Origin: Hoylesella shahii DSM 15611 = JCM 12083
Lineage (GTDB): Bacteria; Bacteroidota; Bacteroidia; Bacteroidales; Bacteroidaceae
Direction of reading: 5' to 3'
Assembly: GCF_000613445.1 (NCBI RefSeq)
Contig: NZ_BAIZ01000031.1
Coordinates: 1 to 38,978, forward strand
DNA: 38,978 nt
Shown here: positions 15,952 to 24,938 of the stretch, in pieces
How the letters are laid out: every line of letters begins with the position of its first letter
Numbering within the stretch: the first letter of the stretch is position 1
Notes under the pieces: model-generated
What the model saw: only the letters and a program-made list of their open reading frames with translations
What the model was told of the DNA's origin: nothing
Databases searched by the model: none
Translations under genes and position numbers: made by a program

Positions 15952-18066
15952 TTACAATCCCATTTCCTTCAAAAGACGGTCGGCATGTCCCCATTTATCC
16001 ATCATGAAGAGCATGTAACGAATGTCTACACCGATGCAACGAGCCAAATGCGAGTCGAAAAGGATGTCGCTCGACAAGCTATCCCAGTTGCCATCGAAGG
16101 CCAAACCAATAAGTTCGCCTTTGCCATTGAACATAGGCGAGCCACTATTTCCACCCGTAATATCGTTATTGGTGAGGAAACAAAGGTGCATGTTATGGGT
16201 GTTTTTATCGGTGTAACGACCAAAATTCTTCGATGAAAGCAATTGTTTCATGATGGGTTCTGCCTCATAGTCAACATTGGTTTTGGCCTTATCCATCTTT
16301 TCTACAATACTTTCGGGAGTGGTGTAATAGCCCAATTCTCTGCCGCCGATGGAAAATCCCTTCACCTGTCCGTAGCTTAGACGCATGGTAAAGTTAGCAT
16401 CCGAATAGTGGGGCATATCTTCTTCCATGCGCAATTTGGCAGCACAGAGATAGCGTTCTTGTGCCTCGATGGTGTCGTTGATGGCACCCATGCCCTCGGT
16501 AAGGTCGTAATAAATGTCCATAATGTCTTGCCCAAAGCGCACACCAGGGTCTTCTTTATAAGCCTTGGTATTGAAGAACAGCTTAGCACCTTTCTTCATA
16601 ACGATAGAACGAGCATACAAATCATCAACAAAACGCTGGTAATCGCCACCAAAACGCTGGTCGATAGTGGCATAGAATTTGGGCAAATAGCGATGGCCCA
16701 CATGCTCGCGATAGTTCTTTAGCAACACAGCCAACACCTCTTTATCTAGTGCTGCATCCCATTCGTTGCTGTTATCGGCAAACTCATGATATTGCTTTGA
16801 CGCAGGTTTTTTAGGTCCTTTCACTTCCAAACCGCCCATAGCAAGGCGCATGGCACGCGTTGCAAGTTCGTTGGTACGACGGAATGTCTCCAACCAATAA
16901 TAGCGCGTACGCACACGGTCGAAGCGTTTTTCGTAATAAGAAGCAAGCTTATCAAAATCGAGTTTTCCTTTGAGATAGCCCGTTGAGTCTTGCCATTGAC
17001 GCAAACGAGCCTCGTAATCGCGTTTCTGTTGCACCAAACCGATTGAGTCGATGCACTTGTTCATACCCAATGAGTTCTTCCAATAGTTGGCACTTTGCGC
17101 AAATTTAGAGTCGTATTTGATACGAACGGCTTCGCTTGCACGCATGTGTCGGCGCATCACATCTTGCTTAACGCCGCGCACTTGTGCACGTGGAGTGTTC
17201 TCGCAATCGCGTCTTTCGATGATGCCATAACTTGAGATATAACGGCTAGTACTACCAGGATAACCCATGGTCATAGCGAAATCGCCTTCTTTATAGCCAT
17301 CTAGTGAGATGGGAGCCCAATGTTGTGGACGATAAGGTACATTGTCTTTAGAGTACTCGGCGGGACCATTTGTCGCGGGATTAGCATAAATTCTGAACAC
17401 AGCAAAGTCGCAAGTTTGACGTGGCCACATCCAGTTATCGGTTTCACCGCCAAATTTTCCCATCGACTTGGGTATGGTAAATACCAATCGAAGGTCGTTG
17501 AAATCTTGATAAACTGTGGCATAGAAGCTGTTTCCTTCATAGAATGGGTCTATCGAAACACGCAATGTCTTATCCAACTTACGTACCGAATCGGTGAGAA
17601 CGGTTTGCAACGAGTCTACCAAAAACGTTTTCTTGCTTTGCGAAGCCTTTTCATATCCGCAGGCCATTAGTCGCGAAGTGATGTCTGCTTGCGACTTCAT
17701 GAAGCTTACAAACATGTCTTTATTGGGCAGTTCTTCTGCAAAAGTTTTAGCGTAGAATCCGTTCAACATGTAGTCGTGTTCTACTGTTGAATGGCTACGA
17801 ATGGCTTCAAAACCACAGTGGTGGTTGGTAAACACCAATCCATCTGGCGAAACCACCACACCCGAACAATAACCCGAAAAGCTCACCACTGCGTTTTTGA
17901 TGGCGTCTTTACTTTTGTAGATGTCTGAATAAGGCAGTTTAAAGCCTTCGGCCTGCATCTGTTGGTACACTGCTTGCGGCAGATTGTACAGCGTCCACAT
18001 GCCTTCGTCGGCCTTCGCCGTTGCGAATGCCACAAGGGTCGCTAAGAGAAATGTAATTTTCTTCAT
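15952..18066 (-). CDS. S46 family dipeptidyl-peptidase, DPP7-like
   Basis: The 704-residue secreted serine peptidase removes dipeptides from peptide N-termini in the periplasm, feeding amino-acid fermentation. A Sec signal peptide covers about residues 1-19 and the mature chain starts near DEGMWTLYNLP. The chymotrypsin-like motifs are present: the catalytic His in TNHHCGF (His83), the GGETDNWMWPR … CDFAVF region that holds the Asp, and Ser641 in GGNSGSP. Gly659, in AFDGNW 18 residues after the serine, occupies the position where DPP11 has arginine; Gly there is typical of DPP7, which prefers hydrophobic residues over Asp/Glu. Transcribed alone, ending at the bidirectional terminator. Confidence 0.93.
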   Translation of the reverse strand: MKKITFLLATLVAFATAKADEGMWTLYNLPQAVYQQMQAEGFKLPYSDIYKSKDAIKNAVVSFSGYCSGVVVSPDGLVFTNHHCGFEAIRSHSTVEHDYMLNGFYAKTFAEELPNKDMFVSFMKSQADITSRLMACGYEKASQSKKTFLVDSLQTVLTDSVRKLDKTLRVSIDPFYEGNSFYATVYQDFNDLRLVFTIPKSMGKFGGETDNWMWPRQTCDFAVFRIYANPATNGPAEYSKDNVPYRPQHWAPISLDGYKEGDFAMTMGYPGSTSRYISSYGIIERRDCENTPRAQVRGVKQDVMRRHMRASEAVRIKYDSKFAQSANYWKNSLGMNKCIDSIGLVQQKRDYEARLRQWQDSTGYLKGKLDFDKLASYYEKRFDRVRTRYYWLETFRRTNELATRAMRLAMGGLEVKGPKKPASKQYHEFADNSNEWDAALDKEVLAVLLKNYREHVGHRYLPKFYATIDQRFGGDYQRFVDDLYARSIVMKKGAKLFFNTKAYKEDPGVRFGQDIMDIYYDLTEGMGAINDTIEAQERYLCAAKLRMEEDMPHYSDANFTMRLSYGQVKGFSIGGRELGYYTTPESIVEKMDKAKTNVDYEAEPIMKQLLSSKNFGRYTDKNTHNMHLCFLTNNDITGGNSGSPMFNGKGELIGLAFDGNWDSLSSDILFDSHLARCIGVDIRYMLFMMDKWGHADRLLKEMGL

Positions 18067-18183
18067 ATTTATTTGAATTAATGTATTTGTAAGGAGGAAA
18101 GGAGATTAGCCGTTTGCTTTGTTGCTCTATGGCTACCTATCTTTTTAACTTACCAACTTGTCAGCTTGTTACCTCATCAACCC

Positions 18184-18395
18184 ACAAAGCTAATCACTCC
18201 CCTCTCTCTTTGGAGAGGGGTTGGGGGTGAGGCTTTACAAAGCTAATCACTCCCATCTCCCTTTGGAGAGGGGTTGGGGGTGAGGCTTTACAAAGCTAAT
18301 CATTCCCCTCTCCCTTTGGAGAGGGGTTGGAGGTGAGGCCTTACAAAGCTAATCACTCCCATCTCCCCTTTGAAGAGGGGTTGAGGGTGAGGCTA
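18184..18395. repeat. four tandem copies of a 53-bp hairpin repeat
   Basis: Units begin at 18184, 18237, 18290 and 18343 and differ at only a few bases. Each opens with ACAAAGCTAATCA and contains a GC-rich hairpin (CCCCTCTC, 6-nt loop, GAGAGGGG in the first), followed by TTGGGGGTGAGGC or a variant. The array ends one base before the flippase stop codon, so it lies in the 3' region of the flippase transcript and upstream of the S46 gene. Confidence 0.92.
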
Positions 18396-18396
18396 T

Positions 18397-19857
18397 TTAT
18401 TTCCTCTTCAAATCCCACTTCCATATATGGCCGATGAAAAGCAGCACCAAAACAGTGTTCACAGCCAATGCAACGGGAATGGAAAAATGCGTATTGGCAT
18501 AGTTCATCCCCATATAGAACAGAACCGTTATGCCCACATACACACCAATACTCATCAGCGGATAAGCGATGGGATATTTGCGTTGCCCCACGATATAGCT
18601 CAAAACCATGGCCGTGGCGTAACCTGCAAAGCCGGCCCAAGCACAGGCCATGTAGCCATAACGCGGAACGAACAATACGTTGATGGCAATGAGCACCAAA
18701 CAACCAATACCTGAGAAGTAGGCACCCCAAATGGTTTTGTCTACAAGTTTGTACCAAAACGACAGGTTGAAGTAAACGCCCATCATGATTTCGGCTGCCA
18801 TAACAATGGGCACTACGCGAAGTCCTTCCCAGTAATCGCGCCCGATGAAATGGCGAAAAACATTGATATAACCCACCACAACGAGAAATGCCAGCAGAGT
18901 GAAGATAATGAAATACTTCATGGCTTTGGCGTAAGTATCACGATTGTCTTTGTCTTTCGCCTTGCCAAACACAAATGGTTCATAGGCATAACGAAAGGCT
19001 TGCGTTATCATGGCCATAATCATAGCTATCTTACTTGCTGCTCCGTAAATGCCCAACTGCATGTGTGCATCATTTCCTTTATATATATAAGGGAACAATA
19101 TCTTATCGGCTGTTTGGTTAAGTATGCCTGCTATGCCCAATACCAAGATGGGCCAGCTATACGAAAGCATACGTTTGAGCAGGGCTTTATCAAAAACGTA
19201 GGCGAAACCGCGCAACTCTTTATAGAAACAGAAGGTGATGCTAGCCGTACAAACGAGGTTGATGTAGAAGGCGTAACCTGCACCAACGCTTGGCGAATAA
19301 ATAAGGTTCACCCATTGATGTCCTCCTTCGTAAAGGGCTGGCAACAGCAAATAGTAAATCAAATTGAGCGAAATATTGCTGCCAACGAAGAGCAATTTGA
19401 GGGTGGCAAACTTGATGGGACGTTTTTGATAACGAAGATAAGCAAACGGTATGCACTGAAATGCATCGATGGCTACCGTCGTGGCCATCACCCAAATGTA
19501 AGAGGGATGGTCGGCATAACCCATTGCTTGGGCGATGGGATGCAAGAATAGCACCACCATTGCGATGAAAAGGGTTGAAGTGAAACCCACGGAGAGCAGG
19601 ATGGTGGAATATACTCGTTGCGGATTTTCGTCGCTCTTATTGGCGAAACGAAAAAAGGTGGTCTCCATTCCATAGGTCAATAGCACCAAGAAAAGGGCCG
19701 TATAGGCATACAGATTGGTGATTACTCCATAACCTCCGCTTACCGATGTTATCTTTATCGTATAAAGCGGTACTAACAGATAATTGAGAAAACGACCCAC
19801 AATGCTACTTAAGCCGTAGATGGCCGTGTCTTTAACCAAAGATTTTAAATTTGCCAT
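18397..19857 (-). CDS. polysaccharide flippase (Wzx/MOP superfamily)
   Basis: The 486-residue membrane protein has about 12-14 hydrophobic helices and the N-terminal pattern of polysaccharide exporters (LVKDTAIYGLSSIVGRFLNY). Members move lipid-linked oligosaccharide repeats across the inner membrane for surface polysaccharide or O-antigen assembly. No glycosyltransferase or other polysaccharide genes are adjacent, so the cargo cannot be named. The start at 19857 lies 2 bases from the stop of the SpmAB gene, so the two are in one operon. The tandem 53-bp array starts just behind its stop codon. Confidence 0.9.
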   Translation of the reverse strand: MANLKSLVKDTAIYGLSSIVGRFLNYLLVPLYTIKITSVSGGYGVITNLYAYTALFLVLLTYGMETTFFRFANKSDENPQRVYSTILLSVGFTSTLFIAMVVLFLHPIAQAMGYADHPSYIWVMATTVAIDAFQCIPFAYLRYQKRPIKFATLKLLFVGSNISLNLIYYLLLPALYEGGHQWVNLIYSPSVGAGYAFYINLVCTASITFCFYKELRGFAYVFDKALLKRMLSYSWPILVLGIAGILNQTADKILFPYIYKGNDAHMQLGIYGAASKIAMIMAMITQAFRYAYEPFVFGKAKDKDNRDTYAKAMKYFIIFTLLAFLVVVGYINVFRHFIGRDYWEGLRVVPIVMAAEIMMGVYFNLSFWYKLVDKTIWGAYFSGIGCLVLIAINVLFVPRYGYMACAWAGFAGYATAMVLSYIVGQRKYPIAYPLMSIGVYVGITVLFYMGMNYANTHFSIPVALAVNTVLVLLFIGHIWKWDLKRK

Positions 19858-19859
19858 TA

Positions 19860-21088
19860 TTAAAAGAAAAGGTAAGATATTAATATCGCTGCCACCACTC
19901 CTGCTAGGTCGGCAAGAAGACCACAGGCCACAGCGTGGCGCGTATAGCGTATGCCCACGCTACCGAAGTAAACGGCGAGCACGTAGAAAGTGGTGTCGGT
20001 GCTTCCTTGGAAGATGCAACTAAGTCTACCAACAAACGAGTCGGCACCATAAGTAGACATCGTATCAATCATAATGCCACGCGCACCTGCTCCCGAAAGG
20101 GGCTTCATCAGCGCCGTGGGTAATGCCTCGATGAAATCGGTGTTTATGCCCAGCAAGCCCACCAACCAACGAATACCATCTACAAGCAAGTCCATTGCAC
20201 CCGAAGCACGAAACACTGCCACGCCCACAAGTATGGCCACGAGGTAAGGGATGATGCGAACAGCCGTTTGAAATCCATCTTTTGCACCTTCGATAAAGGT
20301 GTCGTAAACGTTCACTCGCTTACAAACACCAGCCACAATAAAGGCCACAATAATTCCCATCAGCAGCATATTGGCCACCGTGGTACTCACTAAGTTCATC
20401 GTTTCTTTGTCCATTCGCCCGAAAATCCATATTATTCCGGCAACAATGGCACAGGCAACAAACAGTCCGATGAGTGTTTTGGGCTTTAATAGATTGATTT
20501 TTTGGTAAATGCTGGTAATGATTATACCAGCCAAAGTAGAAAAGAAGGTGGCCAGAAGTATGGGGATAAACACATCTGTGGGTTGCGCTGCACCCAACTG
20601 GGCACGATAAGCCATGATGCTAACGGGTATCAACGTTAGTCCTGATGTATTGAGAACCAAGAACATAATCATGGGGTTAGAGGCGGTGTCTTTCTTTGTA
20701 TTGAGCGTTTGCAGCTGCTCCATGGCCTTCAGTCCTAAAGGTGTGGCTGCATTATCAAGGCCTAACATGTTGGCAGAGATATTCATAAAGATGCTTCCCG
20801 TTACGGGATGTCCCTTTGGAATATCGGGAAATAGGCGTGTGAATACTGGACTTAATGCGCGAGCCAATGCGTTTACCACGCCCCCGCGCTCGCCTATTTT
20901 CATCACGCCGAGCCATAGAGAGAGGATGCCCGTTAGTCCTATCGAGATTTCGAAGGCCTTCTTTGACATCTCGAATGTGCTATCCATCATGCAGGAAACA
21001 CTGTTGCGTCGCCCGTAAACAGCAACTTTATCAGTGCAACCACGAAGGCCACGAGGAAAAAGGATATCCAAATATAGTTTAAAACCAT
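19860..21088 (-). CDS. fused SpmA/SpmB-like nucleoside-recognition (Gate) membrane protein, probably frameshifted
   Basis: The protein joins two Gate domains found separately in spore-maturation proteins SpmA and SpmB; in non-sporulating Bacteroidales its role is unknown. Conserved blocks are FEISIGLTGILSLWLGVMKI, SIFMNISANMLGLDNAATPL and, in the second half, GARGIMIDTMSTYGAD. The real start is probably ATG 21088 (MVLNYIWISFF … LLFTGDATVFPA). That frame stops at TGA 20989-20987, which overlaps ATGATG at 20990 where the main frame resumes (MMDSTFEMS). Relatives, as I remember them, read through without a break, so one base is probably missing here. The longer main-frame ORF back to 21299 has non-protein-like sequence before residue 104. 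The flippase gene follows by 2 bases. Confidence 0.88.
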
Positions 21089-21129
21089 TGTTTACTTGAT
21101 ATTTTCTTATAGGGTGGATGCGACTTTGC

Positions 21130-21173
21130 ACATCGTGTATGGGGGCTTCGCCCTTTGGCGCACGATGTTTTTT
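21130..21173 (+). terminator. terminator-like hairpin upstream of the SpmAB gene
   Basis: ACATCGTG at 21130-21137 pairs with CACGATGT at 21161-21168, with an inner GGGC/GCCC stem, followed by a T-run. It points along the plus strand, where no gene is known upstream, so its function is unclear. Confidence 0.45.
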
Positions 21174-21242
21174 ATCTTTGCGCCTAAAGTTAATAGTCTT
21201 GACGGCTATACTTTGGGGTGAAAGGCTTCTGCCTTGTGCCAC

Positions 21243-21309
21243 TTTTGCCCCATCTGCACGACACCACGCCTCCATTTGAGGGGCATTTTGTCGATGCAAT
21301 GGGGCAAAA
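21243..21309. repeat. large intergenic hairpin after the zinc protease gene
   Basis: TTTTGCCCCAT at 21243-21253 and ATGGGGCAAAA at 21299-21309 form a perfect 11-bp stem. Inner pairing (TGCA, CGAC with GTCG, TGCA) extends it with small bulges. It lies behind the metalloprotease stop on the minus strand and resembles the hairpin at 12393-12433. Confidence 0.6.
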
Positions 21310-21382
21310 AGGGCGATATCAAACCATGCCGACAGCTTTTTATTCGCTGCTAGTCGTGGGGTTGTTCTACCCCTAACAAGGT

Positions 21383-23902
21383 CTAACGGTTGTTTCTTCC
21401 GTGTTCGCGTTGTTCCTTTATCTGCTTCACTTGACGGACAAGGTCGGCATAATGTAGGGCGTTGATGCCTGTGGCCGATTGTGCTTGCTCTTTAAGATAA
21501 GCCTCTAGCTTGTCTAGATGTTGGGCCACATAAAGACGGGCATCGGTGTTAAAGGCTGGTGCTCCAGCAGCAGTTTTTTCTTTATCTTCGGGGTTGAGTA
21601 TGCTGTTCAGGCGTTCCACGTAGTTGCGTTGCAAGGTTCTTCTACTGCTGTTCTTCAGTTCTTGCGATGCGTTGAGTGGCGTCCATACTTTATCGAAGAG
21701 GTCGTTGAGATAGTTTTCCAAACGATAGGCCTTGCTCGAAGCCTGCGAATTGTTGTAGACGGCATTGAGCAAACCCAGCGAGAGCATTGAGTTGAGGGCC
21801 ACAGATTGCATCTTGGCTATCTCGTTGTTGGCATCTACACCGGTTTTTGCCGTTAAGTCGGCGGGATAAAGCCACAACGGAGCGTCGAACACCTGACGAC
21901 CAAAATAGTCTATTGCTGCCTTTTGCTTCTCTGCTGGTACAATTTCGTAGGGCAATGTGCCTGGCATGTTATTGATATAACGGCCTCCGATGTTCTTTGC
22001 CACGTGTCCAAAGTAACGCGAGAACTGTTGTCTCACAGCCGTGTACATCTCTCTAAGGTCGTCGTATTGGTCGTTGTCCTGACGTGTCCATTGTGGTAGG
22101 TTGGCAATAACGCGCTGCAGGTTTTTCACGCCATAGTCGCTAGCCTTCACATTGTCGTCGCCCAGGTCTTCGCGTTGTGCTCTGGGGTCTTCGTTTGTAC
22201 CCTCACCGCCAAACCATAGTCGTGGATTTTTGGCTAGTATAGCGGTGGTTTCGGTCATCAGCTTCTCCTTTTCGGCCAGTTCGTCTTTAAATTCTGGGCG
22301 ATATTGATAGCCCCATTTAATGGCCCATTTGTCGTAATCATTCACGCGTGGGAACAATCCACGTTCGCTAATATTATCTTCGGGTTGTGCCACATAGTTA
22401 AATCGGGCATAGTCCATGATTGAAGCGGTGTGTCCATGCTTTTCTACCCACGCCTTATCGCGAAGCTTTTCAACGGGTGTGGCATAACTAGCGCTCATGT
22501 TGTGGCGTAGTCCAAGGGTGTGACCCACCTCGTGCGACGACACGAATCGTATCAGCTCGCCCATCAGTTTATCGTCGAATTCCATTTTCCTAGCACGCTT
22601 GTCAAGCGGTCCGCATTGCACCATATACCACTTTGTGAGCAAATTCATCACATTATGAAACCAGCAGATGTGGCTTTCGATGATTTCTCCGCTGCGTGGG
22701 TCTTTCACATGAGGTCCGTAAGCGTTCTCGGCTTCTGATGGCAGATAACGCACCACGTTGAAACGGGCATCGTCTAGACTCATTGAGGGGTCGTTAGTGG
22801 GCCATTCTTTACCTTGAATGGCATTCTTAAAGCCTGCTGCTTCGAAAGCCACATTCCAGTCGTTGATACCTTTAATGAGATAAGGCACCCACTTCTTGGG
22901 TGTTGCGGGGTCGATATAAAACACGATTGGCTTAACGGGTTCAACCAGTTCGCCACGCTGATAGCGTTTCACATCTTTTGGAACGAGTTTAAAACGCGCG
23001 ATAAACATTTCGCGCTGACTCTTGCGTTGCTCGTCTGAGAAGATGGTGTAAGGGTAAGCAAAGTAGCCCACTCGTGTGTCCCATATGCGTTTACGCATAG
23101 GAACCTTGGGCAATTCCACGATAGAGGTGTTGAGCGCTAGGGTTATCGAACCTGTTCCCGAAGCCCTTACAAAACTAGGGGATGCGCCATAAGTGCGCGT
23201 TGTTTGCACTTCGATGTTGATGGGATAAGTCTTTACGGTGTCTATAAAAGTGCGGTCGGGCATCTGTCCGCCAATCTTTGTCTTTTCAAACAGCGTTCTG
23301 TTAATACCCACAATATTGTTATCGCGTACAAAAAAGCCTGTTACCTCGATGAGGTTCATGCCTTTTTGGGGATTTCCAGCCACAATAGGGAATGCAGCAA
23401 CGATAGGGTCGGTGGTGCTTTGTTTCAGCGATAGGTATATTCTATCTTTCTCGTTGGCTTCTTGTGTGCGTACAAATGTGCGCAAAAGCATGGTTTTATC
23501 GTCGCGTTTTTCAAAGTAAATGGCGTCTTCGTTAACCATCTCACCGCTGAATTTTCCAAATCCTTGGGGCACACTTGCAAAGCGGGTAACGGCCATAAAG
23601 TAGCGTCCCACCATACTGTCGTGCATCTCAAAATACCATTTGTCTTTGATATGTCTCACAGTAAACAGTCCTTTCACCACCGTTCCGCTGTCTTTCATCA
23701 GTCGTTCGTAATCGGTTTCTTTTTTCGGTGGCGTAGGCTTTACGTTCATAGGCATTGGCTTCTTGGCCTTTGTCGTGTCTACTTTGGCAGTTTGTGACGT
23801 ACTATCTTTCTGCACTTTTATAGCAAAAGCGCTCTTTGCCTGTGCTTGATAGCCAAGCGCCAAGGCCACCACAAGACAACCAATCGTTTTTTTAATCCCC
23901 AT
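21383..23902 (-). CDS. secreted zinc-dependent metalloprotease (DUF5117/DUF5118 type)
   Basis: The protein is 839 residues from the preferred start at 23902, where MGIKKTIGCLVVALALGYQAQA is a signal peptide; a frame open to 23950 would add 16 residues that spoil it. A Lys/Pro-rich linker follows, then the N-terminal beta domain and a metzincin-like catalytic domain with HEVGHTLGLRHN (zinc ligands His457, His461 and, by the motif, His467 in this numbering). The C-terminal third is helical. Related proteins are common in Bacteroidetes and are thought to act in the periplasm or outside the cell; the substrate is unknown. It has its own promoter and leader hairpin and does not overlap neighbours. 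Confidence 0.92.
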   Translation of the reverse strand: MGIKKTIGCLVVALALGYQAQAKSAFAIKVQKDSTSQTAKVDTTKAKKPMPMNVKPTPPKKETDYERLMKDSGTVVKGLFTVRHIKDKWYFEMHDSMVGRYFMAVTRFASVPQGFGKFSGEMVNEDAIYFEKRDDKTMLLRTFVRTQEANEKDRIYLSLKQSTTDPIVAAFPIVAGNPQKGMNLIEVTGFFVRDNNIVGINRTLFEKTKIGGQMPDRTFIDTVKTYPINIEVQTTRTYGASPSFVRASGTGSITLALNTSIVELPKVPMRKRIWDTRVGYFAYPYTIFSDEQRKSQREMFIARFKLVPKDVKRYQRGELVEPVKPIVFYIDPATPKKWVPYLIKGINDWNVAFEAAGFKNAIQGKEWPTNDPSMSLDDARFNVVRYLPSEAENAYGPHVKDPRSGEIIESHICWFHNVMNLLTKWYMVQCGPLDKRARKMEFDDKLMGELIRFVSSHEVGHTLGLRHNMSASYATPVEKLRDKAWVEKHGHTASIMDYARFNYVAQPEDNISERGLFPRVNDYDKWAIKWGYQYRPEFKDELAEKEKLMTETTAILAKNPRLWFGGEGTNEDPRAQREDLGDDNVKASDYGVKNLQRVIANLPQWTRQDNDQYDDLREMYTAVRQQFSRYFGHVAKNIGGRYINNMPGTLPYEIVPAEKQKAAIDYFGRQVFDAPLWLYPADLTAKTGVDANNEIAKMQSVALNSMLSLGLLNAVYNNSQASSKAYRLENYLNDLFDKVWTPLNASQELKNSSRRTLQRNYVERLNSILNPEDKEKTAAGAPAFNTDARLYVAQHLDKLEAYLKEQAQSATGINALHYADLVRQVKQIKEQREHGRNNR

Positions 23903-23940
23903 AATTTGTTTTGAATGTTTGTATATGTTCATGTTGATTT

Positions 23941-23966
23941 GGGCGAACAATCCATGTTGTCCGCCC
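23941..23966 (-). promoter_or_regulatory. leader hairpin of the zinc protease mRNA
   Basis: GGGCGAACAA at 23941-23950 pairs with TTGTCCGCCC at 23957-23966, 9 of 10 bases, with a 6-nt loop. It lies just after the predicted transcript start and before the 23902 start codon, so it could tune translation or mRNA stability. Confidence 0.55.
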
Positions 23967-23977
23967 TTTTTGTTCTA

Positions 23978-23985
23978 CAAAGATA
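23978..23985 (-). promoter_or_regulatory. -7 element for the zinc protease gene
   Basis: On the minus strand this reads TATCTTTG, an exact -7 consensus. The transcript would begin near 23972, about 70 nt before the start codon. Confidence 0.55.
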
Positions 23986-24673
23986 GCCATTTTTGTACAA
24001 ACAATCGCGCCTTGCCTTGCTTGTCAAGGGATTAGGTGCTGGAGATGCTATTCGGTGCGTGGGCTGTTACTTCATTTTTTTACCACCTTGCAGCAATGGT
24101 TTTACCGATGAATTGGGCTATTTTTTGCATTCATCAAAACGGGATAAAATATAAGCTGCTGTTTTATGTAAACAATATTTAACTTTTTAAACTTGCCGAA
24201 TTAACATTCATGCTGGTCGCTTGATGGCCTCTTTGGTTCTGCTTGGGTGCGATGCAGTGTTTAGATGCCAAGCATACAGGGATGGATTAGTAAAGTGACC
24301 ATTCACGATGTGTGTCGCTGGCGCTTGGCTTTGGTGCTACACTTATGGGCGAGTGAGGACACAAATGGCACTGATTATGTCTTTTGGTCAACTTGATTGC
24401 TGGCAATGCACTGGTATTCTTTACACCGTGTTTGGCAAATCTGCGCCCTCGGTCAGGGTTTTGCTACCCTCTACAGCAGGGCTTTACTCGCCTTATGAGT
24501 TGTTTGCAAACGCTAGCTCTATGTATAAATACTTCTCTCGATTGGCAATAAGGGCCTTGCAGATTGTTTTGATGTTGTGGTCTAACGCTGTTTCTTTGCG
24601 GTTTATATGGTTTAATGATTGGAGGGGATACGAAGATTGTAAATTATTCAGCATAAATTTTAACATTATGAGT

Positions 24674-24721
24674 GGCTTTTTTCTAACCAACGGCCCACTC
24701 GACCGCAAATATTCGATTCTC
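24674..24721 (+). repeat. dispersed repeat, copy 1
   Basis: This ends in CGCAAATATTCGATTCTC (24704-24721), identical to 35967-35984. GGC, a T6 run and CGGCC precede it at matching spacing in both copies, giving a related unit of about 48 bp. Confidence 0.6.
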
Positions 24722-24828
24722 GCGAGCGTTTCGTTTGGCCAAAAACAACCTAAGCCAGAAGAGGTAAATAAAACGAATTCTCGAAGAATAATACCGCATT
24801 TTGCATTAATTTTCGTGTGTTTTGCAGC

Positions 24829-24938
24829 AAAACGCAGTGCTAAATGCACCAAAACGCAGTGCTAACTCCTACAAAACGCAGTGCTAACTCCTACAAAACG
24901 CAAGGCTAAATGGTGCTAAACGCAGGACTAAATGGTGC
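24829..24938. repeat. five tandem copies of a 22-bp repeat
   Basis: Units start at 24829, 24851, 24873, 24895 and 24917. The common part is AAAACGCAGTGCTAA; units 2 and 3 are identical, while the outer ones vary. There are no spacers between units, so it is not a CRISPR array. Confidence 0.9.

Noticed and set aside
24308..24865. 185-codon ORF
   Set aside because: Its translation has no protein-like pattern, it runs into the tandem repeat, and it sits in gene-poor DNA.
24829..24938. CRISPR array
   Set aside because: Units are directly adjacent with no spacers, and there are no cas genes in the window.
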